A stretch of 64,000 nt of DNA from Azospira oryzae (GTDB lineage: Bacteria; Pseudomonadota; Gammaproteobacteria; Burkholderiales; Rhodocyclaceae), in the NCBI RefSeq assembly GCF_004217225.1, contig NZ_SHKM01000001.1, forward strand, positions 1,898,137-1,962,136, read 5' to 3'. This document shows, one piece after another, positions 48,063 to 57,189 of this stretch. Positions within the stretch are counted from its first letter, which is position 1, and each line of letters starts with the position of its first letter. The translations under genes and the position numbers were made by a program. Under the pieces are notes generated by a model that worked only from the letters and a program-made list of their open reading frames with translations, did not search any database and was not told the origin of the DNA.

Positions 48063-49706
48063 TCACTTCACTAGTTGTTCCCGCATGGCGCGCTTGTTCA
48101 GCTTGCCAACGCTGGTTCGAGCCAGACTCTCGAGGAATCTGACGTTTTCCGGTACACCGTACTTGGAAATATGGCCCTGGTCGGCAAAGACCTTCACATG
48201 GGCTTGGATATCTGCGGCCGACACCTGGTCGGCGAATTCGGGCTTGAGCACCACCAGGGCCAGGGGGCGTTCGCCCCACTTCTCGTCGGGCACGCCGATG
48301 ACGGCCACTTCGCTGACCCCCGGGTGGCGGCCGATGAGGTCCTCCAGTTCGAGGGAGGAGACCCACTCGCCACCGGTCTTGATCACGTCCTTGATGCGGT
48401 CGGTGACCTGCAGGTAGCCCTGGGGGTCGATGTGGCCGATGTCCTGGGTGTGCAGCCAGCCGCCATCCCACAGATGCTCCGAGGCCTCCGGGTTATAGAG
48501 ATAGCCCTGGGTCAGCCAGGGGGCGCGCACCACCACCTCGCCGGCGCTCTTGCCGTCCCGTGGGCAGTCACCCATCTGGGCGTCCACGGTGCGCAGGGCC
48601 ACCAGGGGCACGGGCCGGCCGGTCTTGACCCGTACCGCCACGTTGGCATCGGCATCGGCCAGCAGCGCCGGATCTTCCATCTGGGCCAGGGTCAGGATGG
48701 GACAGGTCTCGGACATGCCGTAGCCGGTGAACACATCGATGCCCCGCTCCAGGGCCGCCTTGGCCAGACCCGTGGTGAGGGCAGAGCCGCCGATGATGAC
48801 CTTCCACCGGGAAAGGTCCACCTGCTTGCCATAGGGCGTCAGCAGCAGCATGTGCAGGATGGTGGGGACGCAGTGGGAGAAGGTGACCTGCTCCTTCTCG
48901 ATCAGCTTGAGGATGGCTTCGGGCTGGTAGCGCCCCGGATAGACCTGCTTCACCCCCGCCAGGGTGGCGATGTAGGGCATGCCCCAGGCGTGCACATGGA
49001 ACATGGGGGTCAGGGGCATGTAAATGTCGTCCCGGTGGAATCCCCCCTGTTGCGGCGCCAGGGCCAGGGCAGAGCAGACGGCCAGGGTGTGCAGCACCAG
49101 CTGGCGGTGGCTGAAATAGACGCCCTTGGGCAGGCCGGTGGTGCCGGTGGTGTAGAAGGTGGTGGCCCGGGTGTTTTCGTCGAAATCGGGAAAGTCGTAG
49201 TGGTCCGGGCAGTCGGCCAGCAGGGCTTCGTACTCGCCGGCAAAGCCTTCCGGCAGGTCGCCGCCTTCGTCGTCCAGCAGAACGAAGCGTTTCACCGTGG
49301 CCAGCTCGCCGCGGATTTGCGCCAGCACCGGCAGGAATTCCCGGTTCACCAGCAGCACGCTGGCCTGGGCATGGTTCAGGGTGTACAGGATCTGGTCCGG
49401 CGACAGGCGCACATTCACGGTCTGCAGCACGGCGCCCAGCATGGGCACGCCGAAGAAGCACTCCAGGTAGCGGTGACTGTCCCAATCCATGACCGCCACC
49501 GTGTCGCCGCCCTGGACCCCCAGGCGGCTCAGGGCATGGCCCTGGCGGTTGATGCGCAGGGCCAGGGCCCGGTAGGTGTGGCGCACCTTGTCCCCATAGA
49601 CGATTTCCTGCTGCGGCGCCGTCGCCAGGGGAGTATGCAGCAGCTGCTTGATCAGCAGGGGATAGGTGTAGGCGGAGGGTGTGACCTGGATGGGTTGCAT
49701 GGACAT
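48063..49706 (-). CDS. fadD: Long-chain fatty acid-CoA ligase
   Basis: The 547-aa adenylate-forming enzyme has the P-loop YTTGTTGLPKG (185-195), the GYGMSETCP motif, the hinge TDRIKDVIKTGGEW and the final lysine region SVGKLNKR. It activates fatty acids for beta-oxidation. I chose the ATG at 49706 because a GGGAGAC site precedes it; the longer open frame upstream is not protein-like and overlaps the AraC promoter region. It is the first gene of fadD-fadN-fadA. Confidence 0.92.
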   Translation of the reverse strand: MSMQPIQVTPSAYTYPLLIKQLLHTPLATAPQQEIVYGDKVRHTYRALALRINRQGHALSRLGVQGGDTVAVMDWDSHRYLECFFGVPMLGAVLQTVNVRLSPDQILYTLNHAQASVLLVNREFLPVLAQIRGELATVKRFVLLDDEGGDLPEGFAGEYEALLADCPDHYDFPDFDENTRATTFYTTGTTGLPKGVYFSHRQLVLHTLAVCSALALAPQQGGFHRDDIYMPLTPMFHVHAWGMPYIATLAGVKQVYPGRYQPEAILKLIEKEQVTFSHCVPTILHMLLLTPYGKQVDLSRWKVIIGGSALTTGLAKAALERGIDVFTGYGMSETCPILTLAQMEDPALLADADANVAVRVKTGRPVPLVALRTVDAQMGDCPRDGKSAGEVVVRAPWLTQGYLYNPEASEHLWDGGWLHTQDIGHIDPQGYLQVTDRIKDVIKTGGEWVSSLELEDLIGRHPGVSEVAVIGVPDEKWGERPLALVVLKPEFADQVSAADIQAHVKVFADQGHISKYGVPENVRFLESLARTSVGKLNKRAMREQLVK

Positions 49707-49836
49707 GGCGGAAGTCTCCCGGCGTTGTTCTGGCTTATCGCCCGCCGGCGGCCGCGCCTGCGACCCTGGCAATAGACCTATCGCGCCGAAAGAGTGTCTT
49801 TCCGGCAGGTACGACCCGATGCCCAGCGGACTCCTT

Positions 49837-49860
49837 GAAACAAGACAGAGTCTTTGTTTC
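49837..49860. promoter_or_regulatory. Inverted repeat between fadD and the AraC-type gene
   Basis: GAAACAAGAC (49837-49846) and GTCTTTGTTTC (49850-49860) form an inverted repeat with one extra T. The 261-bp intergenic region also has a TTGCCG...CATAAT pair (18-nt spacing) near 49905 that could be the promoter of the AraC gene. The repeat may be the binding site of that regulator. Confidence 0.4.
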
Positions 49861-49967
49861 CGCGACGATTCTACGAACAATCGCCGCTCCGCCGGATTGC
49901 CGGTTGCGCCTATTTACTTGCATAATCGGCCATTCCTCATGCCGCAGCGCACAAGAAATCCCAGGCC

Positions 49968-50975
49968 ATGGCCGCCCCGTCATCGAGCACCGTCCCCATC
50001 AGCTTCGTGCACCACCTGCTGGCCGGCACTGCCATCGAGCCCCCTCGACGTACGGCCCTGGTGCAACAGGCCGGCATCGCGCCGGCCTTGCTGACAGCCG
50101 ATACCGCCCGCGTCACCACGGAGCAGTTCGCCACCCTCTACCGCCTGCTGGCGCGGGAGCTGGACGACGAACTGCCCGGCATGTTCTCCCGCCCGGTGCG
50201 GGCCGGCGCCTTCAAGTTCCTCTGCCTGAGCCTGCTCGAATCGGCCAACCTGCAGACTGCCCTGTTCCGCTTCACCCGCTTCTTCCATCTGCTGCTGGAC
50301 GACTTCGCCATCGACCTCTCGCGCCAGGGCGGCCTGGTGCGCATCGCCCTCATCCCCCAGACTCCGGCGGCGCCCGCAAACACCTTCGGCCAGGAGATCA
50401 TGCTCAAGCTGATCCACGGCGTCGCCTCCTGGCTGACCGGCCACAAGATGACCCTGGCCCGGGTGGACTGCGCCTATCCGCGACCACGCCATGCCTCGGA
50501 GTACGTTTTTCTCTATCCGGGGCCGGTGCATTTCGACCAGGGGCAGTCGGCCCTGTACTTCGAGGCCAGCGCCCTGGCCACACCGATCCGGCAGGACAAG
50601 AACTCCCTCGGCACCTTCCTCAGCAAGGCCCCGGGCGGCTGGCTCTTCGTTTCCTTTGCCGAGCGCCTGGTCAGCCAGAAGGTGCGGGAGACCCTGGAAA
50701 AACAACTGGAACGCTCCCTTTCCATCGAAACGGTGGCGCGCAGCCTGCACACGTCGGTGCGCAGCCTGACCCGCCACCTGGCGACGGAAGGCACCACCTT
50801 CCAGGCCATCAAGGATGAACTGCGCCGGGACGTGGCCATCCAGCGCCTGACCCAGACCGACATGCCCATCGCCGTGATCGGCACCGCCGTAGGCTTCGAC
50901 GACCCGACCACCTTCCACCGCGCCTTCCGCAAATGGACGGGCAGCACGCCGGGCGCCTACCGGCTGCGGCGCTGA
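49968..50975 (+). CDS. AraC-family transcriptional regulator, 335 aa
   Basis: An N-terminal ligand-binding domain of the Arabinose_bd/OruR type (residues about 20-205) precedes the two helix-turn-helix motifs of the AraC domain (SIETVARSLHTSVRSLTRHLATEGTTFQAI and IAVIGTAVGFDDPTTFHRAFRKWTG). It is divergent from fadD and probably controls it. A PsrA-type operator with a leftward promoter lies just past its 3-prime end, so it may face an antisense transcript. Confidence 0.92.
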   Translation: MAAPSSSTVPISFVHHLLAGTAIEPPRRTALVQQAGIAPALLTADTARVTTEQFATLYRLLARELDDELPGMFSRPVRAGAFKFLCLSLLESANLQTALFRFTRFFHLLLDDFAIDLSRQGGLVRIALIPQTPAAPANTFGQEIMLKLIHGVASWLTGHKMTLARVDCAYPRPRHASEYVFLYPGPVHFDQGQSALYFEASALATPIRQDKNSLGTFLSKAPGGWLFVSFAERLVSQKVRETLEKQLERSLSIETVARSLHTSVRSLTRHLATEGTTFQAIKDELRRDVAIQRLTQTDMPIAVIGTAVGFDDPTTFHRAFRKWTGSTPGAYRLRR

Positions 50976-51006
50976 CAGGGGAACGGGAAAAATCGGCATC
51001 GGCCTC

Positions 51007-51060
51007 GCCTATAATTCAAACGAACGTTTGAATTATAGGCTTTGACACTCTTCCGTCAAG
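51007..51060 (-). promoter_or_regulatory. 34-bp perfect palindrome with a leftward sigma-70 promoter, PsrA/FadR-type operator
   Basis: 16-bp arms (51007-51022 and 51025-51040) meet around an AA centre; the core ATTCAAAC-GAAC-GTTTGAAT (51014-51033) equals the operator in front of the TetR gene. On the minus strand a -35 TTGACG (51055-51060), 17-nt spacer and -10 TATAAT (51032-51037) abut the palindrome exactly as in the TetR promoter. Transcription would run into the AraC gene in antisense, toward fadD. Another TATAAT is present on the plus strand (51010-51015) but lacks a -35. Confidence 0.75.
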
Positions 51061-51085
51061 AGGCATGCATCGCTATGCCGCAAAA

Positions 51086-51115
51086 GAAAAACGCCCCGGC
51101 AAGCCGGGGCGTTTT
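51086..51115. terminator. Bidirectional terminator after fadL
   Basis: ACGCCCCGG and CCGGGGCGT (51091-51099, 51104-51112) form a 9-bp stem with a CAAG loop, flanked by A-rich and T-rich runs. On the minus strand it ends fadL, 20 nt after its stop. Confidence 0.9.
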
Positions 51116-51134
51116 CACGGGGAGACGAGGCCGC

Positions 51135-52436
51135 TCAGAAGTTCATGGAGTACTGGACACCCAGCACCTGCACGGAGCTGTCATAGTCGCCGACCAGACG
51201 GCCGGTAACGGCGGGGTTTGCACTGGTTTCGTCGCCATGGGCACTCTTGGCCTTGACGTAGGCATAGCCGACATCAAGATTGCTGCCCTTGTTCAGCTTG
51301 TACTGGGCACCAATGGTGTACCACACCCGATCCTGGTCGGGCAGGCGCGGGGTGCGCAGGCCTTCCTTCACCGGAGACTGGTCGAAAGCCAGGCCCAGAC
51401 GCAGCTTCCAGGCATCGGTGGCCTGGAAGTTGGCGCCCACGGCAACACGCCAGGTATCGCGCCAGTCATACTTGCTGACCTTGTCGGCGGAACCGTCGGA
51501 GAACTGGACGCGCAGTTCCGGCACATCGGACCAGCTGGTGCGGCTGATGTCGCCCAGCAGCTCCCACTTGTTGTTCAACTGGTGGGTGGCACTGATGATG
51601 AAGGTGTCGGGCAGTTTGACATTCACCTTGGCATTGCCGGAGGTGGAATTCAGACCATAGACGCCGGCACCAATCGCCACCGTACCAGCAGTGAAACCGG
51701 AAACGCTGTACTTGCCTTCCAGCTCATGCTTGACGGCGGAGCGGTAGGAGACGCCAATCTTGGTCGCGGCGGAAGGTTTGAAGGTCAGCCCCAGGTTGTA
51801 GCCCCAGGCCCAGCTATCGCCGGCCACGGACAACAGACCGTCGGGAATGGGGGCGCCGAGAGGACGGCCGTTAAGGGCGGTCTCGATCTGGGCATCGAAC
51901 TTCTGATAGTTGATACCGCCGCCGATGGAGAGCTGCTCATTCACCTTGTAGGCCAGGTTGGCGTTGAAGTTCATCGCCTTCACGTCGGTGATGGTGGCGT
52001 AGTACTGGCCGATCCAGTTCTTGCTCCAGGCCGTACGCATGCCGAAGGGAGCATTCAGCCCGAAGCCGAAGGTCAGGTCCTTGCTCAGGGGCAAGGCCAG
52101 GTAGAAGTTGGGAACAAAGGCGGCGTCGCCGCCATCCACACCGCTCTTGGCCAGATTATTTCGACCCAAGGGGTTGGTGGAAGCCGAATTGTTAAAAGTC
52201 GAATCCAGCTCGATATAGTTCACACCGGTGGAAAACTGGCGCCCCTCCAGATCCGCCAGGTTGGCGGCATTGAAATACTGGCCGGAGGCGTTCTCGGACA
52301 CGGCGGCAGAACCGGCGTAGGCATTGCCGAGGCCGGTGGCGTTCTGTTCCAGCAACTGGAAGCCGGCAGCGGAAGCGGTACCGGAAACTGCCCCCAGGAC
52401 CAACAACGGCAACAACTTCATGGAAGTCTTCAACAT
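51135..52436 (-). CDS. fadL: Outer-membrane long-chain fatty acid transporter FadL
   Basis: The 433-aa protein has a signal peptide (ending TASA) and the FadL N-terminus AAGFQLLEQNATGLGNAYAGSAAVSENASGQYFNAA, which plugs the barrel. The body has the alternating pattern of a 14-strand barrel, and the C-terminus ends in SMNF with Phe, typical of outer-membrane insertion. It brings fatty acids into the cell for the surrounding beta-oxidation enzymes. Confidence 0.95.
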   Translation of the reverse strand: MLKTSMKLLPLLVLGAVSGTASAAGFQLLEQNATGLGNAYAGSAAVSENASGQYFNAANLADLEGRQFSTGVNYIELDSTFNNSASTNPLGRNNLAKSGVDGGDAAFVPNFYLALPLSKDLTFGFGLNAPFGMRTAWSKNWIGQYYATITDVKAMNFNANLAYKVNEQLSIGGGINYQKFDAQIETALNGRPLGAPIPDGLLSVAGDSWAWGYNLGLTFKPSAATKIGVSYRSAVKHELEGKYSVSGFTAGTVAIGAGVYGLNSTSGNAKVNVKLPDTFIISATHQLNNKWELLGDISRTSWSDVPELRVQFSDGSADKVSKYDWRDTWRVAVGANFQATDAWKLRLGLAFDQSPVKEGLRTPRLPDQDRVWYTIGAQYKLNKGSNLDVGYAYVKAKSAHGDETSANPAVTGRLVGDYDSSVQVLGVQYSMNF

Positions 52437-52499
52437 CGTTTTGTCTCCTATTTATGATTGTGGTTTGGGAGGCGAACCTCCCGGGTAAAACACCTGCTC

Positions 52500-52898
52500 T
52501 CAGCCCTCGGGCGGCACTTCCCGCTTGTTGCCGCTGACGTCGATGGCCACGTAGGTCAGGGTGGCCTCCGTCACCTTGACGGTGATGGGCTTGAAATAAT
52601 TGCGCTCGGCATAGACCTCCACACTGAGGGTGATGGAAGTGCGGCCGACCTTGACGATGTCGGTGTAGAAGCTGACGACATCGCCGATGGAAATGGGCTG
52701 CTTGAACTGGAAGGCATTGACGGCGACCGTGGTCACCCGTCCGCGGGCCCGACGCATGGCGGCGACGCCGCCGGCAATGTCCACCTGGGACATGACCCAG
52801 CCGCCGAAGATGTCGCCGTTCGGATTCATGTCCGACGGCATGGTCATCAGGCGCAGGGTGGGTTGCTTTTCGGGCAGTTGGACGGGGATTTCAGGCAT
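52500..52898 (-). CDS. Acyl-CoA thioesterase YciA-like
   Basis: The 132-aa hotdog protein has the YciA signature (LRLMTMPSDMNPNGDIFGGWVMSQVDIAGGVAA) and VTTVAVNAFQFKQPISIGDVV. It hydrolyses acyl-CoA. Its start overlaps the 3-prime end of the fadJ-type gene by 8 nt, and fadL starts 63 nt downstream, so it is part of the operon. Confidence 0.92.
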   Translation of the reverse strand: MPEIPVQLPEKQPTLRLMTMPSDMNPNGDIFGGWVMSQVDIAGGVAAMRRARGRVTTVAVNAFQFKQPISIGDVVSFYTDIVKVGRTSITLSVEVYAERNYFKPITVKVTEATLTYVAIDVSGNKREVPPEG

Positions 52899-54828
52899 GT
52901 CGGCTCCTAGCGTAGTTGAGCGGTCCGCCCGTGAAGGGGGCGAAACCGGTGCCGAATATTACGCCGGCGTCCGCCAGCTCGGCATCCGCTACGACACCTG
53001 CATCGACCAATTGTTGCGTCCGCTGCAGCAGGGGCTGCACCAGCCGTTCGGCCAGACCGGCCGGCACTGCGCCCGCCGCCCCCTTCTGGATCTTGCCGGC
53101 CGGATAGGCGTAGAAACCCTTGCCGCTCTTGCGCCCCAGATCGCCGCGCTCGAAGCGTTGCACCAGGCACTTGGGCGGCTCCGTACCGTTGCCGGCCAGG
53201 GCCTTGCCGGCCGCCATGGCAATGTCCAGGCCGACGGTGTCGGCCAGTTCGATGGGCCCCATGGGCATGCCGAAGGCCAGGGCCGCTTCATCCACCGTCT
53301 CCGGGGCGATGCCCTCGTCCACGCAGCGCATGGCTTCCAGCAGGTAGGGGCCGAGCACGGCATTGACCAGGAAGCCGGGGGCGCTCTTAACCGGCAGGGG
53401 CAGCTTGTCGATGCCGCGCACGAAGGCGCAGGCCTGGCGCGTCACTTCCGCATCGCCGCCCTCGGCCGTCACCACCTCCACCAGGGGCATCTTCGCCACC
53501 GGGTTGAAGAAGTGGATGCCCACCAGGCGTTCCGGCCGCTGCAGGACGGTACGGATGTCCTCCAGCTTCAGGCTGGAGGTGTTGGTGGCCAGCACGGCAT
53601 CGGGCTTCATCCGGGCCTCCAGGCCCTTGAGCAGGCTGTGCTTGGCTTCCAGGTTCTCGAAGATGGCCTCGATGACCACGTCGGCATGGGCGGCGCCGTG
53701 GCCTTCCGGATCGGGGATGAGCCGGTCCATGACGGCGCGCAGCTGCAGCTTGTCCCTGATGCGCCGGGCAAAGCCGGCGTGGGCCCGCTTGATGGCAGGA
53801 GCGATGCGCTCCACGTTCTGGTCCTGCAGGGTCACGGTGAGACCGCGGCCGGCGCACCAGGCGGCGATGTCTCCCCCCATGACGCCGGCCCCCACCACGT
53901 GCACCCGCTTGGCGACGAAAGCGGAATCCTTGCCGAAAGCCTTCAGCCGCTCCTGCAGGTGGAATACCCGCACCAGGTTGCGGGCGGTGGCGGAACGGAC
54001 GATGCGATCGGTGATCTCGGGCGCCGCCAGGGCGTTGCCGTCGTACTTGGCCCACAGGTCGATGATGGCGTAGGGCGCTGGATAGTGCTCGGGACGGGCC
54101 CGCTTGGCCACCTGCTTGCGCGCCTGGCCCGCCACCACGCCGCGCAGGGGGCCCAGGAAGAGGCGCTGCAGCAGCGGCAGGGGCTTGCGGGACGGCGGGT
54201 TGAGGGCCAGCTGGCGGGCAGCGGATTCCATCACCCGGGGCGGCACGCACTCGTCGGCCAGGCCCAGGCGCTTGGCCTTTTTCGCATCCACGGTCTTGCC
54301 GGCCAGCATCAGGTCCAGGGCCACGGCGGGACCGACCCGCCGGGGCAGGCGCAGCATGCCGCCCCAGCCGGGGAAGATGCCGAGCATGACTTCGGGCAGG
54401 CCCAGCTTGGTGCCCGGCTCGTCCACCACCAGCAGGGTACGGCAGGCCAGGGCCAGTTCCAGGCCGCCGCCCAGGCAGTGGCCCCGCACCAGGGCCAGGG
54501 TCGGATAGGGTACGGCGGCGAGGCGGTTGAACAGCTCCCAGCCCCGGGCCACCATGGCCTTGGCGGCCTCCGGCGAATCCAGCTGGTCGAATTCGGAAAT
54601 GTCGGCCCCGGCAATGAAGCCGGCGCTCTTGGCGGAGCGGATGATGAGGGCCTTGGGCGGCTGGCGGTCGAGCTCGTCCAGCACGCCGGAGAGTTCGGCC
54701 ATGACGGCCTTGGACAGGGAATTGGCACTCTCCCCGGCCTTGTCCAGGGACAGCCAGGCGAGGCCGCCGGCCTCCCGGGTGAGGTGCCAGTGCTGTTGGG
54801 TCAGGGAGGTTTGGGTATGCATGTTCAT
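52891..54828 (-). CDS. FadJ/FadB-type enoyl-CoA hydratase/3-hydroxyacyl-CoA dehydrogenase, 645 aa
   Basis: An N-terminal crotonase domain (SAKSAGFIAGADISEF, GHCLGGGLELALACR) is followed by the NAD-binding dehydrogenase (VVGAGVMGGDIAAW near residue 312) and its C-terminal domain (GIHFFNPVAKMPLVEVV). It performs hydration and oxidation in one chain. It is shorter than E. coli FadB or FadJ (about 715 aa), chiefly at the C-terminus. It lies 9 nt downstream of the DegV gene. Confidence 0.92.
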   Translation of the reverse strand: MNMHTQTSLTQQHWHLTREAGGLAWLSLDKAGESANSLSKAVMAELSGVLDELDRQPPKALIIRSAKSAGFIAGADISEFDQLDSPEAAKAMVARGWELFNRLAAVPYPTLALVRGHCLGGGLELALACRTLLVVDEPGTKLGLPEVMLGIFPGWGGMLRLPRRVGPAVALDLMLAGKTVDAKKAKRLGLADECVPPRVMESAARQLALNPPSRKPLPLLQRLFLGPLRGVVAGQARKQVAKRARPEHYPAPYAIIDLWAKYDGNALAAPEITDRIVRSATARNLVRVFHLQERLKAFGKDSAFVAKRVHVVGAGVMGGDIAAWCAGRGLTVTLQDQNVERIAPAIKRAHAGFARRIRDKLQLRAVMDRLIPDPEGHGAAHADVVIEAIFENLEAKHSLLKGLEARMKPDAVLATNTSSLKLEDIRTVLQRPERLVGIHFFNPVAKMPLVEVVTAEGGDAEVTRQACAFVRGIDKLPLPVKSAPGFLVNAVLGPYLLEAMRCVDEGIAPETVDEAALAFGMPMGPIELADTVGLDIAMAAGKALAGNGTEPPKCLVQRFERGDLGRKSGKGFYAYPAGKIQKGAAGAVPAGLAERLVQPLLQRTQQLVDAGVVADAELADAGVIFGTGFAPFTGGPLNYARSRHA

Positions 54829-54837
54829 GGTCTACCT

Positions 54838-55782
54838 TCAGTGAAAGGTATGGCTACCGGCGGCAAAGGCCAGGGACACCGCCCCCGTGCCCACGTTGAC
54901 CGCGGCGGTGTTGCTCATCATGGAAATCAGGATCTCGGCGCCCTTCTCCTGCACCGCCGCCGCCAGGTCGGCATAGCCGGGCAGGCCGGGCACGGTGGCC
55001 GGATCGCCGCCGTAGCTGATGCAGACGTGGGGCGACTCCAGGCCGGCCCGCACCTGCCGCGCCGCGTTGGCGAAGAGGCGCTGCACGCCGGCCTCGAAGC
55101 CGCGCACCTTGGCGATGGAGCGGGTGACGTCCCGGTTGCAGTGCAGGATGGGCTTCATGTCCAGCATCTGGCCGAGCTTGTAGGTGCCCCAGTTGATGCT
55201 GCTGTCGCCCTTCTTGGCGGCCCGCTTGTAGATGTGGAAGAGGTCCGCCGGCACCAGGTAGGTGTGGATGTGGTCCACCAGCTGGCGCAGGCGGGTGCCG
55301 ATCTCGCTGGGCGTGCCGCCGAGACGGATCAGGCGCACCGCTTCCGCCGCCAGCACGGCCTGGCCGGTGAACAGGTTGCGGCTGGAGAGCACGCACAGGC
55401 CGAAGCGGCCCGGCTTGCCGATTTCCCGGCGCGGGTCCTTGTACTTGGTGAGGACGGTGCGCGAGGCCTGCATGGCATGGTCGTAGATGGGGCTGCGCTC
55501 GCTGGTGATGGTGAGGACGAAGACGTAGTCGTAGTCGATCACCATCTTGTCCAGGAACACCTGCTCGATCTGGGCCGGGCTGTAGGGGAAGGACTCGGCA
55601 AAATCCTCGCTGCGCCGGTCCACATGGGTGGCGTAGAAGCGATGGGTCTCGTCCGGGTCGCGCCGGTCCTGGATCACCGCGCCGCCGATGCGCAGGGAGA
55701 TGGGCAGGACCACGATCTCGTGCTCGTCGAGGAACTGCCGGGGCAGGTCGCAGCAGGAATCGACAATGATGCCGATGCGCAT
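54838..55782 (-). CDS. DegV-family fatty-acid-binding protein, 314 aa
   Basis: The start at 55782 gives MRIGIIVDSCCDLPRQFLDE, the typical DegV opening, and the following sequence (FPYSPAQIEQVFLDKMVIDYDYVFVLTITSERSPIYDHAM) fits the two-domain fold. DegV/FakB proteins bind a fatty acid and, in Firmicutes, present it to the FakA kinase. No FakA is seen here. Placed 7 nt behind a thiolase and 9 nt ahead of the FadJ-type gene, it probably carries fatty acids or acyl intermediates in beta-oxidation, which is inference. Confidence 0.88.
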   Translation of the reverse strand: MRIGIIVDSCCDLPRQFLDEHEIVVLPISLRIGGAVIQDRRDPDETHRFYATHVDRRSEDFAESFPYSPAQIEQVFLDKMVIDYDYVFVLTITSERSPIYDHAMQASRTVLTKYKDPRREIGKPGRFGLCVLSSRNLFTGQAVLAAEAVRLIRLGGTPSEIGTRLRQLVDHIHTYLVPADLFHIYKRAAKKGDSSINWGTYKLGQMLDMKPILHCNRDVTRSIAKVRGFEAGVQRLFANAARQVRAGLESPHVCISYGGDPATVPGLPGYADLAAAVQEKGAEILISMMSNTAAVNVGTGAVSLAFAAGSHTFH

Positions 55783-55789
55783 GGCGGCC

Positions 55790-57088
55790 TCAGCAGGTTT
55801 CCACCAGCATGGCACCGCCCTGGCCGCCGCCGATGCAGATGCTGGCGACGCCCCGCTTGCCGCCCCGGGCTTTCAGGGCATGCAGCAGGTGCAGCACGAT
55901 GCGGGCGCCGGAGGCGCCCACCGGATGGCCCTGGGCCACGGCGCCGCCATCCACGTTGAGCTTGTCCTGGTCCAGGCTGCCCAGGGCACCGGGCAGGCCC
56001 AGTTCCTCGCGGCAGTAGGCATCGTCTTCCCAGGCCTTGAGGCAGCCCAGCACCTGGGCAGCGAAGGCCTCGTTGATTTCCATCAGGTCCACATCGTTGA
56101 GGCCCAGGCCGTGGCGCTGCAGGATGGGAGTCACCGCATGTACCGGGCCCAGGCCCATCTGGGAAGGATCGAGGCCGGCCCACTGGGCGTCCACGATGCG
56201 GCCCAGGGGCTCGAGCTTCCAGCGCTTGACGGCGCTTTCGGAAGCCAGCAGCAGCCAGGCGCCGCCATCGGTGATCTGGGAACTGTTGGCCGGAGTGACC
56301 CGGCCGTACTTCTTGTCGAAAAAGGGCTTGAGCTTCTTCATCCCGTCCATGCTGGCATCGGCCCGCACGCCATCGTCCTCGGCATAGACGGTGCCGTCGT
56401 TGCCGACCAGGGGCACGATCTCGCCGAAGGCCTGCTTGGCCCGGCCGGCCATGACCCGCTGGTGGGAGCGCACGGAAAAGGCATCCATCTCTTCCCGGCT
56501 GATGCCGAAGCGCCAGGCCAGGTTTTCCGCCGTCTGTCCCATCAAGAGGCCCACCACCGGATCGGTCAGGCCCTTCATCAGGCCGATCACCGGATTGAGC
56601 AGCACGCTCGGGCGCAGCTTGAGGAAGTGCCCGGCCTTCTGGCCCAGGGTCTTCATCTGCATCATGCCGGCGAACCACAGCACCATGGCGTCGTTGTAGA
56701 GCAGGGGCGCCCGGGACAGGGCGTCCACGCCGCCGGCCAGGACCAGTTCGGAACGACCGGACTGGATGTTGGCCATGGCCGAATCCAGGGCCTGCATGCC
56801 GGAGGCGCAGTTGCGCATCACCGTCCAGCCCGTCACCTTGTTGCCGCAGCCCAGGCGCAGGGCCGCTACCCGGCCGATATTCACCTCGTCCGGGCTGGGG
56901 CTGGCACAGCCCAGCACCACCTCGTCCAGATCCTCCGGGGCGAAGGGCTGGCGGGCCAGAAGGGCCCGCCCGGCCTGCACGGCAAGATCGGCGGCCGAGA
57001 ACGGGCCGGGCCCGTTCTTCGCCTTGAGGAACGGGGTGCGTGCCCCATCCACCACGTAGACCGGCTCAAATGCTTGCTGCTGGGCCAT
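55790..57088 (-). CDS. fadI: Acetyl-CoA C-acetyltransferase (FadI-type thiolase)
   Basis: The 432-aa thiolase has the nucleophile C94 (MRNCASGMQA), GHPVGASG and a C-terminal SICIGGGQGGA. It carries out the last step of beta-oxidation, pairing with the FadJ-type enzyme two genes downstream. The 101-nt gap to fadE contains a CCCAC/GTGGG inverted repeat (about 57145-57176), possibly an intercistronic processing hairpin. Confidence 0.92.
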   Translation of the reverse strand: MAQQQAFEPVYVVDGARTPFLKAKNGPGPFSAADLAVQAGRALLARQPFAPEDLDEVVLGCASPSPDEVNIGRVAALRLGCGNKVTGWTVMRNCASGMQALDSAMANIQSGRSELVLAGGVDALSRAPLLYNDAMVLWFAGMMQMKTLGQKAGHFLKLRPSVLLNPVIGLMKGLTDPVVGLLMGQTAENLAWRFGISREEMDAFSVRSHQRVMAGRAKQAFGEIVPLVGNDGTVYAEDDGVRADASMDGMKKLKPFFDKKYGRVTPANSSQITDGGAWLLLASESAVKRWKLEPLGRIVDAQWAGLDPSQMGLGPVHAVTPILQRHGLGLNDVDLMEINEAFAAQVLGCLKAWEDDAYCREELGLPGALGSLDQDKLNVDGGAVAQGHPVGASGARIVLHLLHALKARGGKRGVASICIGGGQGGAMLVETC

Positions 57089-57189
57089 GTCTCTCTCCTT
57101 TGGTTTTGTCTTTTACGTTTCTGCTTGTAATCGTCCCGGGATCACCCACAAGGGGCGCCCCGGGATCGTGGGTCCTGCTGGCAGGGCGT

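Noticed and set aside
49980..50999. 339-aa minus-strand frame opposite the AraC gene, starting just past the palindromic promoter
   Set aside because: Its composition is that of an antisense shadow (H, Q, G, V runs) and it shows no family. The promoter is real-looking, but the product is more likely a non-coding antisense RNA or a long leader.
51007..51040. Palindrome after the AraC gene read as a terminator
   Set aside because: The stem would have only a 2-nt loop, is A+T-rich and lacks a T-run, while its core equals the operator in the TetR promoter.
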